Part shown: positions 12,066 to 22,808 of the stretch, one piece after another
How the letters are laid out: every line of letters begins with the position of its first letter
Numbering within the stretch: the stretch's first letter is position 1
NCBI RefSeq assembly: GCF_901000735.1
Contig: NC_081546.1
Location: 28,477,900-28,541,899 of the forward strand
Direction: 5' to 3'
Source of the DNA: Corylus avellana
Lineage: Eukaryota > Streptophyta > Magnoliopsida > Fagales > Betulaceae
DNA length: 64,000 nt
The notes under the pieces: generated by a model
The model's input: only the letters and a program-made list of their open reading frames with translations
Database searches by the model: none
Told to the model about the DNA's origin: nothing
Translations under genes and position numbers: made by a program

Positions 12066-12390
12066 TGATGATTTTAAATCCGAAGGAGTTGGACTAGTGG
12101 TGGAGGCTGCTTCTAGGAATATTACCCCTTATGGTTTTGAGTTCAAAACTTCCTAGGTGCTTACCTGCATCTTGAGGCCAGCTACCCGGGCAAAGACCGT
12201 GACTCAATGTCTAATGCTCTGAGTGGTGCGGAGTATAGGACCAGGGATTAGTCTAGTGAATCTTGGCTGGGCCTCTACGCTTGGTTTGCAGTCGACACGC
12301 AAAGTGAGGCGAAACCAAGGTACTGTCTGGCCTATAGATGAAACTAGGATCACCCTAATAAAAAAAAAAAAAAAAAAAATGATGATTTTA
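12066..12390 (+). mobile_element. tRNA-derived SINE with perfect TSD
   Basis: The body is 12077-12379 (303 bp). It starts with a Pol III box A-like segment (GGACTAGTGGTGGAGG, 12090-12105). A box B-like GAGTTCAAAACT follows near 12139, and it ends in a poly(A) tail (about 12360-12379). It is bordered by the perfect 11-bp duplication TGATGATTTTA (12066-12076 and 12380-12390). No protein is encoded. The box matches are by eye; the TSD and tail are unambiguous. Confidence 0.85.
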
Positions 12391-13737
12391 TAACCCATAA
12401 CTTCCTTGTCGATCGATCCATTTATGTTTGAACAAGTTTTCTTTTTAGACGAGTTGGAAGGAAATTCTTCTATTTTAGTTTATTAAATTGAGATATATTC
12501 TTAAAGTAAGTAAAATGAATGTGAAAATCACTTGTTTTTCTTAGAATTACTATATCAAATTATACATAGTGTATGTCTCACATTAGTTATGTATATATAT
12601 TATTGGCCTGGCCTGTATATATAAAAGCTCATTCTGTATAGTGTTTAATGTAATTCACTATACAACTTTATTTTCAACATGCTTTAACCATCTATTCTAG
12701 TAACCTAAGCATTCAATCAAGTGCAAATACGAGGCTACAGCACGGCTAGGAACCCCTTCCCATAGCAACTAGGGATCTAAAAGCACCAAATTTGAAGTAC
12801 TTTTTGGTTTCTATTTGAATATTAAAAGGCTAATATTGTTATAATATTAATTAAATAACTAAATTGACCAATTTTTTTTTATCAACTTAATTAAACTTTG
12901 TGATTTAACTTTGTATCAAAACAAAAATTTTAAGCTCAACACTTTCTTCATAATTTACTTCCTATTTTAGTTAAATATGTCACGGTATAAACGATGATTT
13001 AACAATCGGTGTCGGCACAGTACGAACATCTTTCTAACAAGTTGTTGATGAATTTCGTTCACGTGAAAATAATGTACTTGTCAATTTAATGTTTGGGGCA
13101 GGATCCCACTTGCCTTCATGGCACATGGGTAGAAACTAAGACTGCAATGAAGCTATATATGTCCATGGCTATTAATATTTCAGACTTAATATGATTAATC
13201 ACAATAATAATATTATTATTATTGTGATCAGTATTATGTGGGGGAGGCATTAGATTCAAGAAGGTGACCTCTTTCTTTCTTTAATCATACTTACAATTTA
13301 CAAACCATATTATATAAAACAATTTTTGGGAAGCTCTTGGCAGTATTGGACGGTGCTAGCTAATCCCTGTACAAGTAGGAATACTTTTTAATTATAGTGG
13401 TGATGTTAAGTCATGGTATAGTGATTGATAATCACTTCTACCTACCCAGAATTATGAACCATCCTCCTCATCATGATATTAATTATGTTCCTTAATTTGT
13501 AAATTGCTTATTAGAGTTATTAAACACGATTGATTTGTCTTGTAATGATGATTTCAGCTCCACATTCTGGGCCCAGAACATGCTTCAAAATTTTCCGGCG
13601 CCCACAGATCAGAGATAATGTGGATGGATTAACTGGCATCTCCTGTAAATTCTATCTGAATATCATGAAATTCGGTCAGGAAATTAATGAGGCGGTGTTA
13701 AGGGTAAAAATGTGATTAGTAGAATTTGCTAACTGCT
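12391..13737. other. Intergenic, no gene recognised
   Basis: An inverted repeat ATCACAATAATAAT..ATTATTATTGTGAT lies near 13199-13229. Otherwise only AT-rich DNA is seen. Confidence 0.5.
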
Positions 13738-14132
13738 TAGGAGCATTCCCAGCAGCTTTCTTGTCATTTTCCCTACATTTAAAGATCAAAACTACATTTT
13801 ACTTCCCTATCTACATACATTTTCATAATAACTTCTATTTATCATTCCCTATACTAATTAAATATCATTTATTTACTTTTCTTTATTTTATTTTTCTTTA
13901 TTTCTCTACTTTTTTAATGATTTAGGAGAGAGAATGAGTTGTTTTCTATTTTAATAAGCACAAGGATTGCTACGGTGCAACCCTATACATTGGGTTATAC
14001 TGTAGCGATCCTAATGTTTAGAGGTGATATAAGGAATCTGTTGTGGGTGGCTTTTTGTGACTTTTTTGACATTTTTCCTAAACTTAAGGAAGGGAACCAC
14101 ATATAGGGAAGCTGTTGTGAATTGCCTTAGCG
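13738..14132. mobile_element. MITE-like element (GGAGCATTCCCAGCAGC end)
   Basis: The left end GGAGCATTCCCAGCAGCTTT and the right end AGGGAAGCTGTTGTGAATTGCC are imperfect inverted repeats, an end type seen in dicot MITEs. A small foldback (GGATTGCTACGGTG..TACTGTAGCGATCC, about 13974-14022) is nested inside. The TSD is not clear. Confidence 0.5.
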
Positions 14133-14189
14133 GTTAATAACCCTGATAACCACTTTTTTTTAAAAAAAAAATTAAAAAGAAACATGCCG

Positions 14190-14192
<3 letters not shown>

Positions 14193-14226
<34 letters not shown>
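14193..14226. repeat. (TA)n microsatellite
   Basis: A pure dinucleotide run, followed by a TAGGCGGTTAGCAGTTAG block that recurs in similar form near 54920 and 55150. Another trinucleotide run (ATT)n lies at 14518-14547. Confidence 0.9.
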
Positions 14227-14228
<2 letters not shown>

Positions 14229-14516
14229 CGGTTAGCAGTTAGTACGGTTAGTGAACGGTTAATAACCACCCATAAGTGTGGTGCTTAGGTGTATCGATCG
14301 TATGAGTTTCTGTATATTTGATTAGAGGTTGAAATCAAAAGCTATCCTCACTATTCCTGTTATGCCTGGCTTTGTGTTCAAACACAAGGAAAGATATAAT
14401 AAATGAAAGAAAATTACTAGACATATGAGTCTGGGACTTACTACGTCATAAAAACCAAGCTCCAATTTCTTAATGGGCCCCCGAAGTAAATGGGTTGGTA
14501 CACCCGCACTCTCAAG

Positions 14517-14548
<32 letters not shown>

Positions 14549-14716
14549 TTTCAGGTGAAATTTCATTAATAAAAGAAAGAACAAATACAAAAGGAGTTGG
14601 ATAGAACACCCCCACAAAAACTTCAGTATAAACATTAGATTGCAAAATAAAAACATAACATCTGACAATTTGGCAAATAAATGAAACCGTCTAATAGTTT
14701 TTTGAAACATAGTTTA

Positions 14717-14848
14717 AGATAGGTATTTGAGGTAGTTCTGTTGATGGCCCGAAATACATTTCAAGATAGGTATTTGAGGTAGTTCTGTAAATGGACTATC
14801 TGAAGAAACAATTACTAGTTCTGTAGATGGACTATCTGAAGAAACAAC
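14717..14848. repeat. Short tandem duplications
   Basis: AGATAGGTATTTGAGGTAGT occurs twice (about 14718 and 14764). A GTAGATGGACTATCTGAAGAAACAA-type block occurs twice nearby (from about 14788 and 14822). No product is recognised. Confidence 0.75.
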
Positions 14849-15654
14849 TATTGTGACTGCAAGAGACCTTGAAAGCCACAATAGGATAACACTAACAATG
14901 ACAGAACCGGAGTTGGTGTAAAGGATGATTACTACGATGTCCAACAAAAGAGGAGTCTAACGGAGGATGTGGTTTGGCAACGGTTTCCGTCAAAATTTCA
15001 GATGCAAGTTCAGAATGAAAAGTTATCTATTAGGGAGTTGTCACTTTTTAAATCTCAAGGAGCTCATTGCAAATTTGGCTCAATCCCATAAACTGATTTT
15101 GTATCCTTTCCTAATCTTTATTCCATTTAAGAGTACAAAAACACTTGCACAGAATTAATAGTATTCTGCTAAGTTGATACCTTAGCAGCACAAAGAGAAA
15201 CTGTCCATTTGGCATCACATTGATTCCTGAAAATCATCAATATATATAGCATTGTTCACTGAACTACAAACTGCTAGCTGCACAAATAAATAAATAAATA
15301 GCAGAAGTGCACTATACAATTAATGTTATTTATATCAATCCACAATATCAGTAAATCAGAATTACTGATTTCCTGGAATTATCTTTTCATGCTTAACAAT
15401 TCATGTATGACTGTTTTATCTCTCAAATTAGTTGCTTGTTATCAGTATAATGTCATTAAAAACCTTCAGAAGTAATCCAAACAATGGTATCTTTCTAAAG
15501 AACGGATAGTTCATCAAAAGGCCTAAATCTCCTAAATATATATATATACCTCAAGCAAAAAATTTGAGGCAATACTATTATAGGGTCTAATGAGAAATCT
15601 GAGACAACCTAATACCCCCCCAAAAAAAATTTCCACTAGCAAATCATATATGCT
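14849..15654. other. 3' flank of the RAV-like gene
   Basis: No independent gene was recognised. The part next to 15655 should contain the 3' UTR of the minus-strand gene. Short A/T runs only. Confidence 0.45.
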
Positions 15655-16698
15655 TCAGATGATTTGTACGCCAAAGAGCCTAAAACCTTTTTTTTCAGTT
15701 TCATGTGTTGGCTTGAGTCCCTTGAGTTCCTCTTCAAGTTTCTTCTCATCAATATCATTGTCAATATGATGAGTTACTTCAAGCCTTAGTTCCAGCTGCT
15801 TCCCAACATATTGGTTTGCCTGCTCATAAACCAATCTGTCACTGTTTTCACCCCTGATAACATCAATGATGCAGAATGAGTTTGCATCTTTTGCTACTTC
15901 TTTGCACTCGCACAAGTAGAAACTAATACTATCATTAGCCTTCAAATATCTCTCCTTCACAAACTTATTCCAACCTCTTGTAAACACAAAGCTCTGGCTG
16001 CTCTTCCAATAGCAGTAACGAAATTTCCATGACCTCATCATTCTGTCATAGAAAGTTAGCTGCACATCTTCCATGGAGGAGCCCCCTTCTGCATTATCTT
16101 CAGCAGTTTCAGAAATACGTGGGAAGTACTTAATGGCATATTTCTTTGGGATGACAAGCCTATTTAGCTTTCCAACATCACTAGGAGTAAGCTCCTTTTG
16201 GAAAAGTTGTTTGCACAATACTCCTTTACTCTGCAGCCTAGCCAAGTTCAAACTACTCTCTGTTTCCGCAATATGTGAACGCGTCCTTAGAAACTCTTCA
16301 AACTTCGATTGATACGAACCATCCTTTATCATGTTGAGGACAGCTTCAGTACTATACAGATTTTGAAAGTTTGGCTCTTCAACAGTGGTGTCAGTCAATG
16401 GAAAGTTTTTGTGGGAATCTCCACTCCGAAGCTTGATGGCCGCGCTATCATAAGCCATGGCTGCTTCTTTTTCCGACTTGAAAGTGCCGAGCCAAATCCG
16501 TTGGTGATTGGCATATATTTGTGCGCCCCAATGCCCGTTTGGTTGTGGTACAACACCTTTGAATCTCATAATGACATTGCTACCATGTCTTGCACGCTTT
16601 TTCGCAGGAAGCGGGTAAGTGGTGCTGCTCGAATCAGAATCTTCAGCGGTTGCATTCACTCTGCCATTTGATATCATGCTTGACATGTCCTCTTCCAT
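15655..16698 (-). CDS. RAV-like AP2/ERF and B3 transcription repressor
   Basis: This 347-aa protein has two plant DNA-binding domains. The AP2 domain is at about residues 45-99 (RFKGVVPQPNGHWGAQIYAN, then WLGTF, AAMAYD, KNFP). The B3 domain is at about 162-280 (LFQKELTPSDVGKLNRLVIP, then WKFRYCYWKSSQSFVFTRGW). The C-terminus ends RLFGVQII, containing the RLFGV motif of B3-type repressors (residues 340-344). The order and the linker (FQNLYSTEAVLNMIKDGSYQ) match At1g51120/At1g50680 better than classical RAV1 or TEM. RAV proteins bind bipartite CAACA/CACCTG-type sites and repress target genes; here repression is inferred from the motif. I chose MEEDMSSM as the start: the in-frame ATG 11 codons upstream is separated from it by TTTCTGCAG, a likely 3' splice site ending a 5' UTR intron at 16706. 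The coding part has no intron. Confidence 0.92.
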   Translation of the reverse strand: MEEDMSSMISNGRVNATAEDSDSSSTTYPLPAKKRARHGSNVIMRFKGVVPQPNGHWGAQIYANHQRIWLGTFKSEKEAAMAYDSAAIKLRSGDSHKNFPLTDTTVEEPNFQNLYSTEAVLNMIKDGSYQSKFEEFLRTRSHIAETESSLNLARLQSKGVLCKQLFQKELTPSDVGKLNRLVIPKKYAIKYFPRISETAEDNAEGGSSMEDVQLTFYDRMMRSWKFRYCYWKSSQSFVFTRGWNKFVKERYLKANDSISFYLCECKEVAKDANSFCIIDVIRGENSDRLVYEQANQYVGKQLELRLEVTHHIDNDIDEKKLEEELKGLKPTHETEKKGFRLFGVQII

Positions 16699-17984
16699 TA
16701 TAATTCTGCAGAAATAGTAAGTCACAGTCAATACTTATTGTTTCAATTTGAAGTAAAGAGATGTGGCAACAAATGAAACTCATCGATCTTTAGAGGCACC
16801 AGTTACTATATGAATCAGATTTTCTTTTTCATAAAAAAGATGTGGTAACAAATGGAACCCATTCATAGCTGCAGTACAATTAGATGAAATTAATTTTGTC
16901 ATCTCAAGTAGGAAACCAAGACAAGAAAATGGAGTGCCCCCCAATCCCCCCTTGACTGTTTTAGACTTGACTATTCTTTTTTTAAAAGATTTGCAATTTA
17001 AATGTTTGCTTTTTAACTACTAGTAAATAATGCTCCCTCTTCTTTTTCCACTTTTATCACATTGAAATACAAAGCAAAATTTACCAAAAGGAAAGAAGAA
17101 AAAATAATGCTTCATCTGTGGGTTTGAGAGTGAATCAAGAAACACCAACATAAGTTTCTTATATTTTTCCAGTTTTATACCAACACTTTTTTTTTAAGGT
17201 TTTGGTGCATTTCCTGGTCTTGAAAGGCTCTATATATGCAAGAAACAAAAGGTATACAACTGACAGATTATTTGTAAGCACCACCAACAACAAGAAAGAG
17301 TACTTGGTTTCAAATATGTCTTAGTCTTCAAGACATGCCAATACATTATATAAATCAAGCTTTTAGAATAATGGTTCTGTAATTAAGGAGTTAAGGGCCT
17401 TAACTCCTTAAAAAGGAAAAGTTCAAAAAAATGCGTGTTAGACTCCATTCATTGAGGGGAGTCTTAGCCCACATGTGAAAATGAGTGTTTTAATGATGAT
17501 TTAGATGGTTAAATTCACTATTTTCTATCAATTTAAACTTTTGGAACAAGTAGTAATTTATCACAAGCAACTTGAGAACAAAACAGAGTATACACCAAAC
17601 TAAGAATAAATCCAAAAGATACCCATAAGAATTGATCCAAAGTAACAAGAAGCCCACATCGTGAGTTGCCAAGCTCAACCAACCACTCTATTGAACCAAA
17701 TTATCAAAAAAGTAAAAACTCAAAGAACTTCTAGCTAGCAGCAATATTTTGGTCACTTGAGCATGTTCCAGCCAAAAAGTCTTGCCAAATTACTGTGTTA
17801 TCCCCTGCATTAACTTTCCACTTTCTATCAAAATACCTTCTAGCCTTCCATCGCCTACTGCATATATCATATATCCTTCCTCCAAGTGATATGACGGGAA
17901 ACCTCGACATGGCAGGGCCTTTCAGACCCACACTTGTAGAATAAACTTCAGACCCATACACCGCATCCTCGTAAGTTTTCCTAC
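16699..17984. other. Upstream region of the RAV-like gene
   Basis: This probably includes a 5' UTR intron (acceptor at 16706-16708) and the promoter, but no donor or TATA box can be chosen with confidence. The 76-codon minus frame at 17731-17961 (ending AGTCSSDQNIAAS) has no recognisable family. Confidence 0.4.
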
Positions 17985-18130
17985 ATTGATCAAGGTAAAC
18001 CGCTAGCTTTTACACTAGGAGATGTGGCCCCAAGGGAGAGTTTGTACCTATCAAGTCTCGAATTTGGGATTTATGGGGTGATACTCCCTAAGACCACAAT
18101 CCTCAACCACTAGGCCAACCCCTTGGGAAT
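17985..18130 (-). mobile_element. Probable tRNA-derived SINE
   Basis: The minus strand reads GGTTGGCCTAGTGGTTGAGG (box A-like), followed about 50 nt later by AATTCGAGACTTG (box B-like). No clear TSD or poly(A) was found, so the ends are approximate. Confidence 0.5.
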
Positions 18131-18339
18131 GGAATATGGAAACTAGTAGCTCCTCATACACATTACTAGCTACTGCTGGGGAGGCTTGCATATAAATTGA
18201 TTTAAGCCCAAAGATAAGGCCATCGGATCTTCAAGTAAGATAGATAGTACTGTTCTAAAGCATATATAAGACATTTTAAGTAGAAAATCAGCTGCACCAA
18301 ATGGCTTGGGAGAAAAAGATTAGGGCATGTGTGGCAGCT

Positions 18340-18420
18340 GACCCTTTTTTTAAATTGGTAAGTAACACACGCACCCGGGGGAACTTGAACCCGCAACCTC
18401 ACCCTCCACCTTGCTACATT
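18340..18420 (-). mobile_element. SINE-like fragment
   Basis: The minus strand carries AGCAAGGTGGAGGGTGAGGT, then GGGTTCAAGTTCCCCC and TACCAATTTAAAA. The same order occurs on + at about 25697-25783, so this is a dispersed family. The GGTTCAAGTTCCC part resembles tRNA box B. Confidence 0.45.
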
Positions 18421-19146
18421 GGTGCTGACTTTGCAATGTTGTTGTAGCATTGCAACCTGTGTTGTTATGGAAACAACACACAGAGAAGGTCACGAGAGAT
18501 GTAACAGATTCAGGTCTCAATAGAGTCTGCTATATTTCATACTTAAAACTCTTATTCAGCTTCTGTAGTTGCTGATATATCACTCAACAACAGTTTCAGT
18601 ACTAAATGGCGTAATAACGCATTGTTATATCACACATTCTATATTCAAGAGTCTAAAATTATATGCAGAAGAGGAAGCATGTTATGTACAATTATCTCCT
18701 AATTTCTACTTTTCAATAAAGTAAACATTTTCGCTGGGACAGATAATAGAAAATGGTCTGAGACATACTCTAAAAGCAGTCATGGATCCAAATAAATAGC
18801 ATCATCTATTTTAACTAAAAATTAAACGCTTCATCTTTTGCAACTTGAGGTACAGTGTTTGACTTGTAATGGCATGCTATCCTCCAAAAGTAAATTCTTT
18901 GATAAATTCTTGCTTCTAAAATCATCTAAAAGTACCAGGCTAGTAACAGTTACGCAAGATCACAAGATGAAGCGCTTTTCCCAAATGCTACAATAAGCAT
19001 ACTCAAGCAAAGGACACTCCAGGCTAGATAAAATATAAGAAAGTCAGCAGAACCATAGATATCCCGATTCTGTAAACCACTTTGTCTTATTAGTTCAAAT
19101 ATAATTAGAAGAGGAAATTATTTGCAACTGATCAAATTATGAGATA
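18421..19146. other. Intergenic, nothing recognised
   Basis: No coding or repeat signal beyond short A/T runs. Confidence 0.5.
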
Positions 19147-19314
19147 TGTTATAATGCAATAAAAAGACCATTTTTTGCTCATAAAAGTCCTAGGTAGCAA
19201 GAGGCTACAAGCCCTATCGGTAGGGGTGGCCACAACAACTATGGATGGGACCCGTGACCTCTTGCCACTAGGACTTTTATGGGCCAAAAATGGTCTTTTT
19301 ATTGCATTATAACA
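19147..19314. mobile_element. Foldback MITE, arms about 60 bp
   Basis: The left arm starts TGTTATAATGCAATAAAAAG and the right arm ends with its reverse complement. Both arms contain ACCATTTTT.GC.CATAAAAGTCCTA. The short centre includes GGTGGCCACAACAAC. No clear TSD was identified. Confidence 0.75.
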
Positions 19315-20953
19315 TTTTTCAAACAAAAAATTTCTAGAAGCTTTGTATTAATACCTCGATCATATTGGAGATTTCTTATTAATGATTCATAGGTCAGGTA
19401 CTTGTCGAGACCAATCAAGAGCTTGATTCTGACCACAACACTTTTGTATGAAAATAGGGTTAAACTACAAAACTTTGACTGTGCACTCTCCATAATCATA
19501 GGAACAAGAGAACTGATGCAGCGTGGGTGCAATTGCAAATTAAAACAAACAATACAAGATTCACAATTCTTCTCAAAACCAATAACAAATCAAGGATTTG
19601 AGGTAAAACATATAGAAAACCACTCCTATAATGTTTCTTAATGAAAGCCGATGAATACTAATAAAAAACTGCAGTTATAGTTACCCATAACACGTATTTA
19701 TAGTAACTAGACTCCTAAATCTAATGAAACATTAAATAAATTTATTTAACCAAACTACCGCTACTCGTCCAGACGAGCCTACTTACTCGTTCAGAAGATA
19801 ACGTGGTTAAACTAAAGAAAACCCTAAAAATCAATACTCGTTTGGAGAGGACTTCGACTAAGCTACCGAATGACCACTACTGAATGACTACTCAGTTAAA
19901 CGTGTATCAAACGAACTACTGAGTGATACCTTCTATATCTCCATCTTGATTAGCTCGTTTGAACCTGTCTCCGAATGCCACATTGAATGATGCTCATTGA
20001 TTCCTGCTTGTTTGAACGTGTTTCGAACACCACTCCAAACGAGTCCTTTTGGACCCCTTCCAAAAGCAATCCTAGAAAGCTTGCTCTCGTTCAGACGAAT
20101 CTTGGACCTGGTTCAGTGTCTGTACATAATTTCTTCATAAATCCAAATGCAATCTAGTCTACATCATTCTCCACGGGTAAGAGAGAATTCGTTCTCAAAT
20201 TCTAGTCGTCTTTGCCTCGATCTTTCGGATGACTAACCAATCCCTTCCATCCTATTCTTCTCAATACCAACACAACTTGATACCCAAAAAGAAATACCAC
20301 GCAGCTAATCACATCAAGACTCTGAATAATAGTTTTGAATTCCTCCGCACCAACTTAAGACAATTCAAGTTTCACAAATCCTTTCTTTATTTTCTCAAAT
20401 TTAATCGAAAAAGGATCAATCATTTCTTCCCTTCGAAAAATAAAATTTTCTTCCATCGTGCATAAATCAACATCAAAATATAATTTAGGATAACTTGATG
20501 GAAAATTTTCAATCCCTATGAAATCAACAAACTAATTTCCTCCAAACCCAAATCAAATACTTCACTCTTGCGACTTGTCAAACGCATGATAGACATCATT
20601 CTCCTCAACAAAATTTTTTGTGCAAACCGAAAGACTTACCTCCTCTAATAGATCCTTGTCCTCGAGATAGAAGTCGTAGATTGGTGGAAAGGCCCAATCT
20701 ACCAAAAAGTCTTCTCAACAACTTCATCTTCCTCCACATAAGAAGAATTTGGTACATGGATTTGAGGCTTGCTAACAACAGTCAAGTCTGCTAACTCCGT
20801 GCATCAAGCCTTTCATCCTTCCTTTGAAATCGTCTCTCTTTAACGGTAAACTCATCCTCCTCCTCCATGAAAATGCGGATTTGGTTGGCGGCGGCGATCG
20901 CTGGCAATGCCCATGGCTACAAATTGTGCCACTAGTGTTCCAATTTCAGCGTC

Positions 20954-21994
20954 AACTCATTCTTTTTTTTTTTGATAAGTAAATATGCATTATCAAAGTG
21001 CAGAGGGGCGCAACCCTAGTACACAGGGAGTATACAAAAGAGCGACTAAGAGGGAGAAAAAGAAGAAGAGAACATAAGAAGGAAATCAGGGAAACTAATC
21101 ACTAAGGGTGCTAGCCAACCAGCAGTCCAAGTGAATAGGGTGTACAAGAAAAAGTGAGTGAAATCCTCAATGTTCCTAGACAAGTCCTCGAAACATCTAG
21201 CATTTCTCTCGATCCAGATGCACCACATAAGACAAAGAGGAACTAACTTCCACACAACAGCACTACGAGCTTTGCCACCCGCCCACCAAGAATCATACAA
21301 CCCCCTAACGCTGCCAGGCATCACCCAGCATAAACCAAACCGAGAGAAAACGGCATTCCACAAGATACGCGCGACCCCACAATGAAGAAAGAGATGGTCA
21401 ACTGACTCCCCATCCGATTCACACATGCAACAACGGTTTATCACAACAATACATCTCTTCCGAACATTATCCAAGGTTAGAGTCTTCCCAAGCACGGCCG
21501 TCCAAGCAAAAAAAGCCACTTTCGAAGGAGCCTTGGTGCGCCATAAACTCTTCCAAGGGAAAGGGGAGGGATCTTTAGAAGCAAGAATCCTGTAAAAATA
21601 TCTAACCTCAAAAATACCTTTACGAGAGGAGATCCACCACATCTGATCATCCCCTACCCCACGCATCAAGTGCGAATACAAGAGAGTGTAAAAAGAGGCC
21701 AAGATCTCCACTTCCCAATCATGAACCCTACGAATGAAGGAAACATTCCACTGCACAGAGCCATTTGTACACTCCCTGTTATCCGCAATAGACGCTTCCT
21801 TGTTGGAGGCAATATTGAAAAGTCCAGGAAAAGCATCCTTGAGAGGCATGTCACCGCACCAAATGTCCTCCCAAAACCTGATATTGGACCCAAATCCAGG
21901 TACCAATCTAATGTGATAATGAAACAACCTCCACCCCCTACTTATGTACTTCCATAACCCGACTCCATGCGAACCACTGGGAAACTCATTCTTT
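20954..21994 (-). mobile_element. 5'-truncated LINE inserted in the LTR element
   Basis: The body is 20966-21982, bordered by the 12-bp duplication AACTCATTCTTT (20954-20965 and 21983-21994). The poly(A) tail is seen as poly(T) on + at the left edge, adjoining a typical LINE 3' tail (TTATCAAAAAA on the minus strand). Only the 3' portion of ORF2 is present, as expected for incomplete target-primed reverse transcription. Confidence 0.9.
21046..21981 (-). pseudogene. LINE ORF2 C-terminal fragment (zf-RVT region)
   Basis: The frame is open from the 5' truncation point at 21981 to a stop at 21046, 311 codons, and has no genuine start. It shows the usual plant LINE order after reverse transcriptase: RFWEDIWCGDMPLKDAFP, then a W..KAPSKVAFFAW segment, and the zinc-binding cluster C..C.......H..LHC (CCMCESDGESVDHLFLHCGV). 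The reverse transcriptase and endonuclease domains are absent. The open frame suggests a fairly recent insertion. Confidence 0.9.
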
Positions 21995-22808
21995 AGTCAC
22001 TCAAACCAATAATCAACTTGCTCCAACTACTCCTCCAGGTGTTGCAAATTATCGTCCATTGCTTCTTCGCGCTTGTACACATCACCAACATTTGCAAAAC
22101 GGTTTCCCCCTTCCGCATCCCCTTTGCACCATGGAAAAAAAACCTTGCCTCTAATAGCAACTGATGCAGCGTGCGTGTAGTGGATCGCAAAATAAATAAT
22201 GCAAAATCTACAATTCTTTCCAAAACCAAGAACAAATCAAGGAGTTGAGATAAAAACATATAGAAAACCACTTCTAGAGTGTTTCTTATTGAAAACTAAT
22301 GAATAATAATCAAAACTTGTGGCTATAATCGCCCATAACAAGTATTTAAAGTAACTAGACTCCTAACTCTAATAAAACATTGAAATAAAGTCGATTGAAC
22401 CAAACTATTGCTACTCGTCCGAATGAGCCTATTTACTCGTTTCGGAAGATATTGTGATTAAACTCAAGAAACCCTAAAAATCAATACTCATTTGGTCAGG
22501 ACTTCAACCGAGCTACTGAACGACCGCTATTGCTTGATTACTCGTTTGGACGTGTATCGAACAAACTATCGAATTACACATTATGTATCCTCATCTTGAT
22601 CAGCTCGTTTGGACCTGTCTCCGACTACCCCTCCAAATGAGGATCACTACATTCCACTCATTTGGACGTGTATCGAACACCACTCCAAACCCCTTCCAGA
22701 AACCTTCCTAAAAAGATTGTTTGGATGAGACTTGGACATCGTTTGGATGCCAATTTTTGTACCTAATCTCTTCATAAATTTGAACGCAATCTGGTCTACA
22801 TTAAGAAC

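Larger units (their letters stand above)
19509..22808 (-). mobile_element. Older relative of the 4.7-kb LTR element, with nested LINE
   Basis: The body is 19514-22803, bordered by the perfect 5-bp TSD AGAAC (19509-19513 and 22804-22808). The LTRs are 19514-20166 and 22162-22803, both starting TGATGCAGCG. They are clearly diverged, and one end has decayed from CA to TA. The internal DNA next to the left LTR (TTCTCCACGGGTAAGAGAG) and several blocks further in match the young element at 4728-6772, but its ORF is broken here. The primer-binding site near 22147-22160 is degenerate. The LTRs are richer than usual in a recurring ACTCGTTTGGACGTGT-like motif. A LINE at 20966-21982 split the internal region. 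Confidence 0.85.

Noticed and set aside
17731..17961. Possible terminal exon (ends AGTCSSDQNIAAS)
   Set aside because: No upstream exon, homology or convincing acceptor could be recognised.
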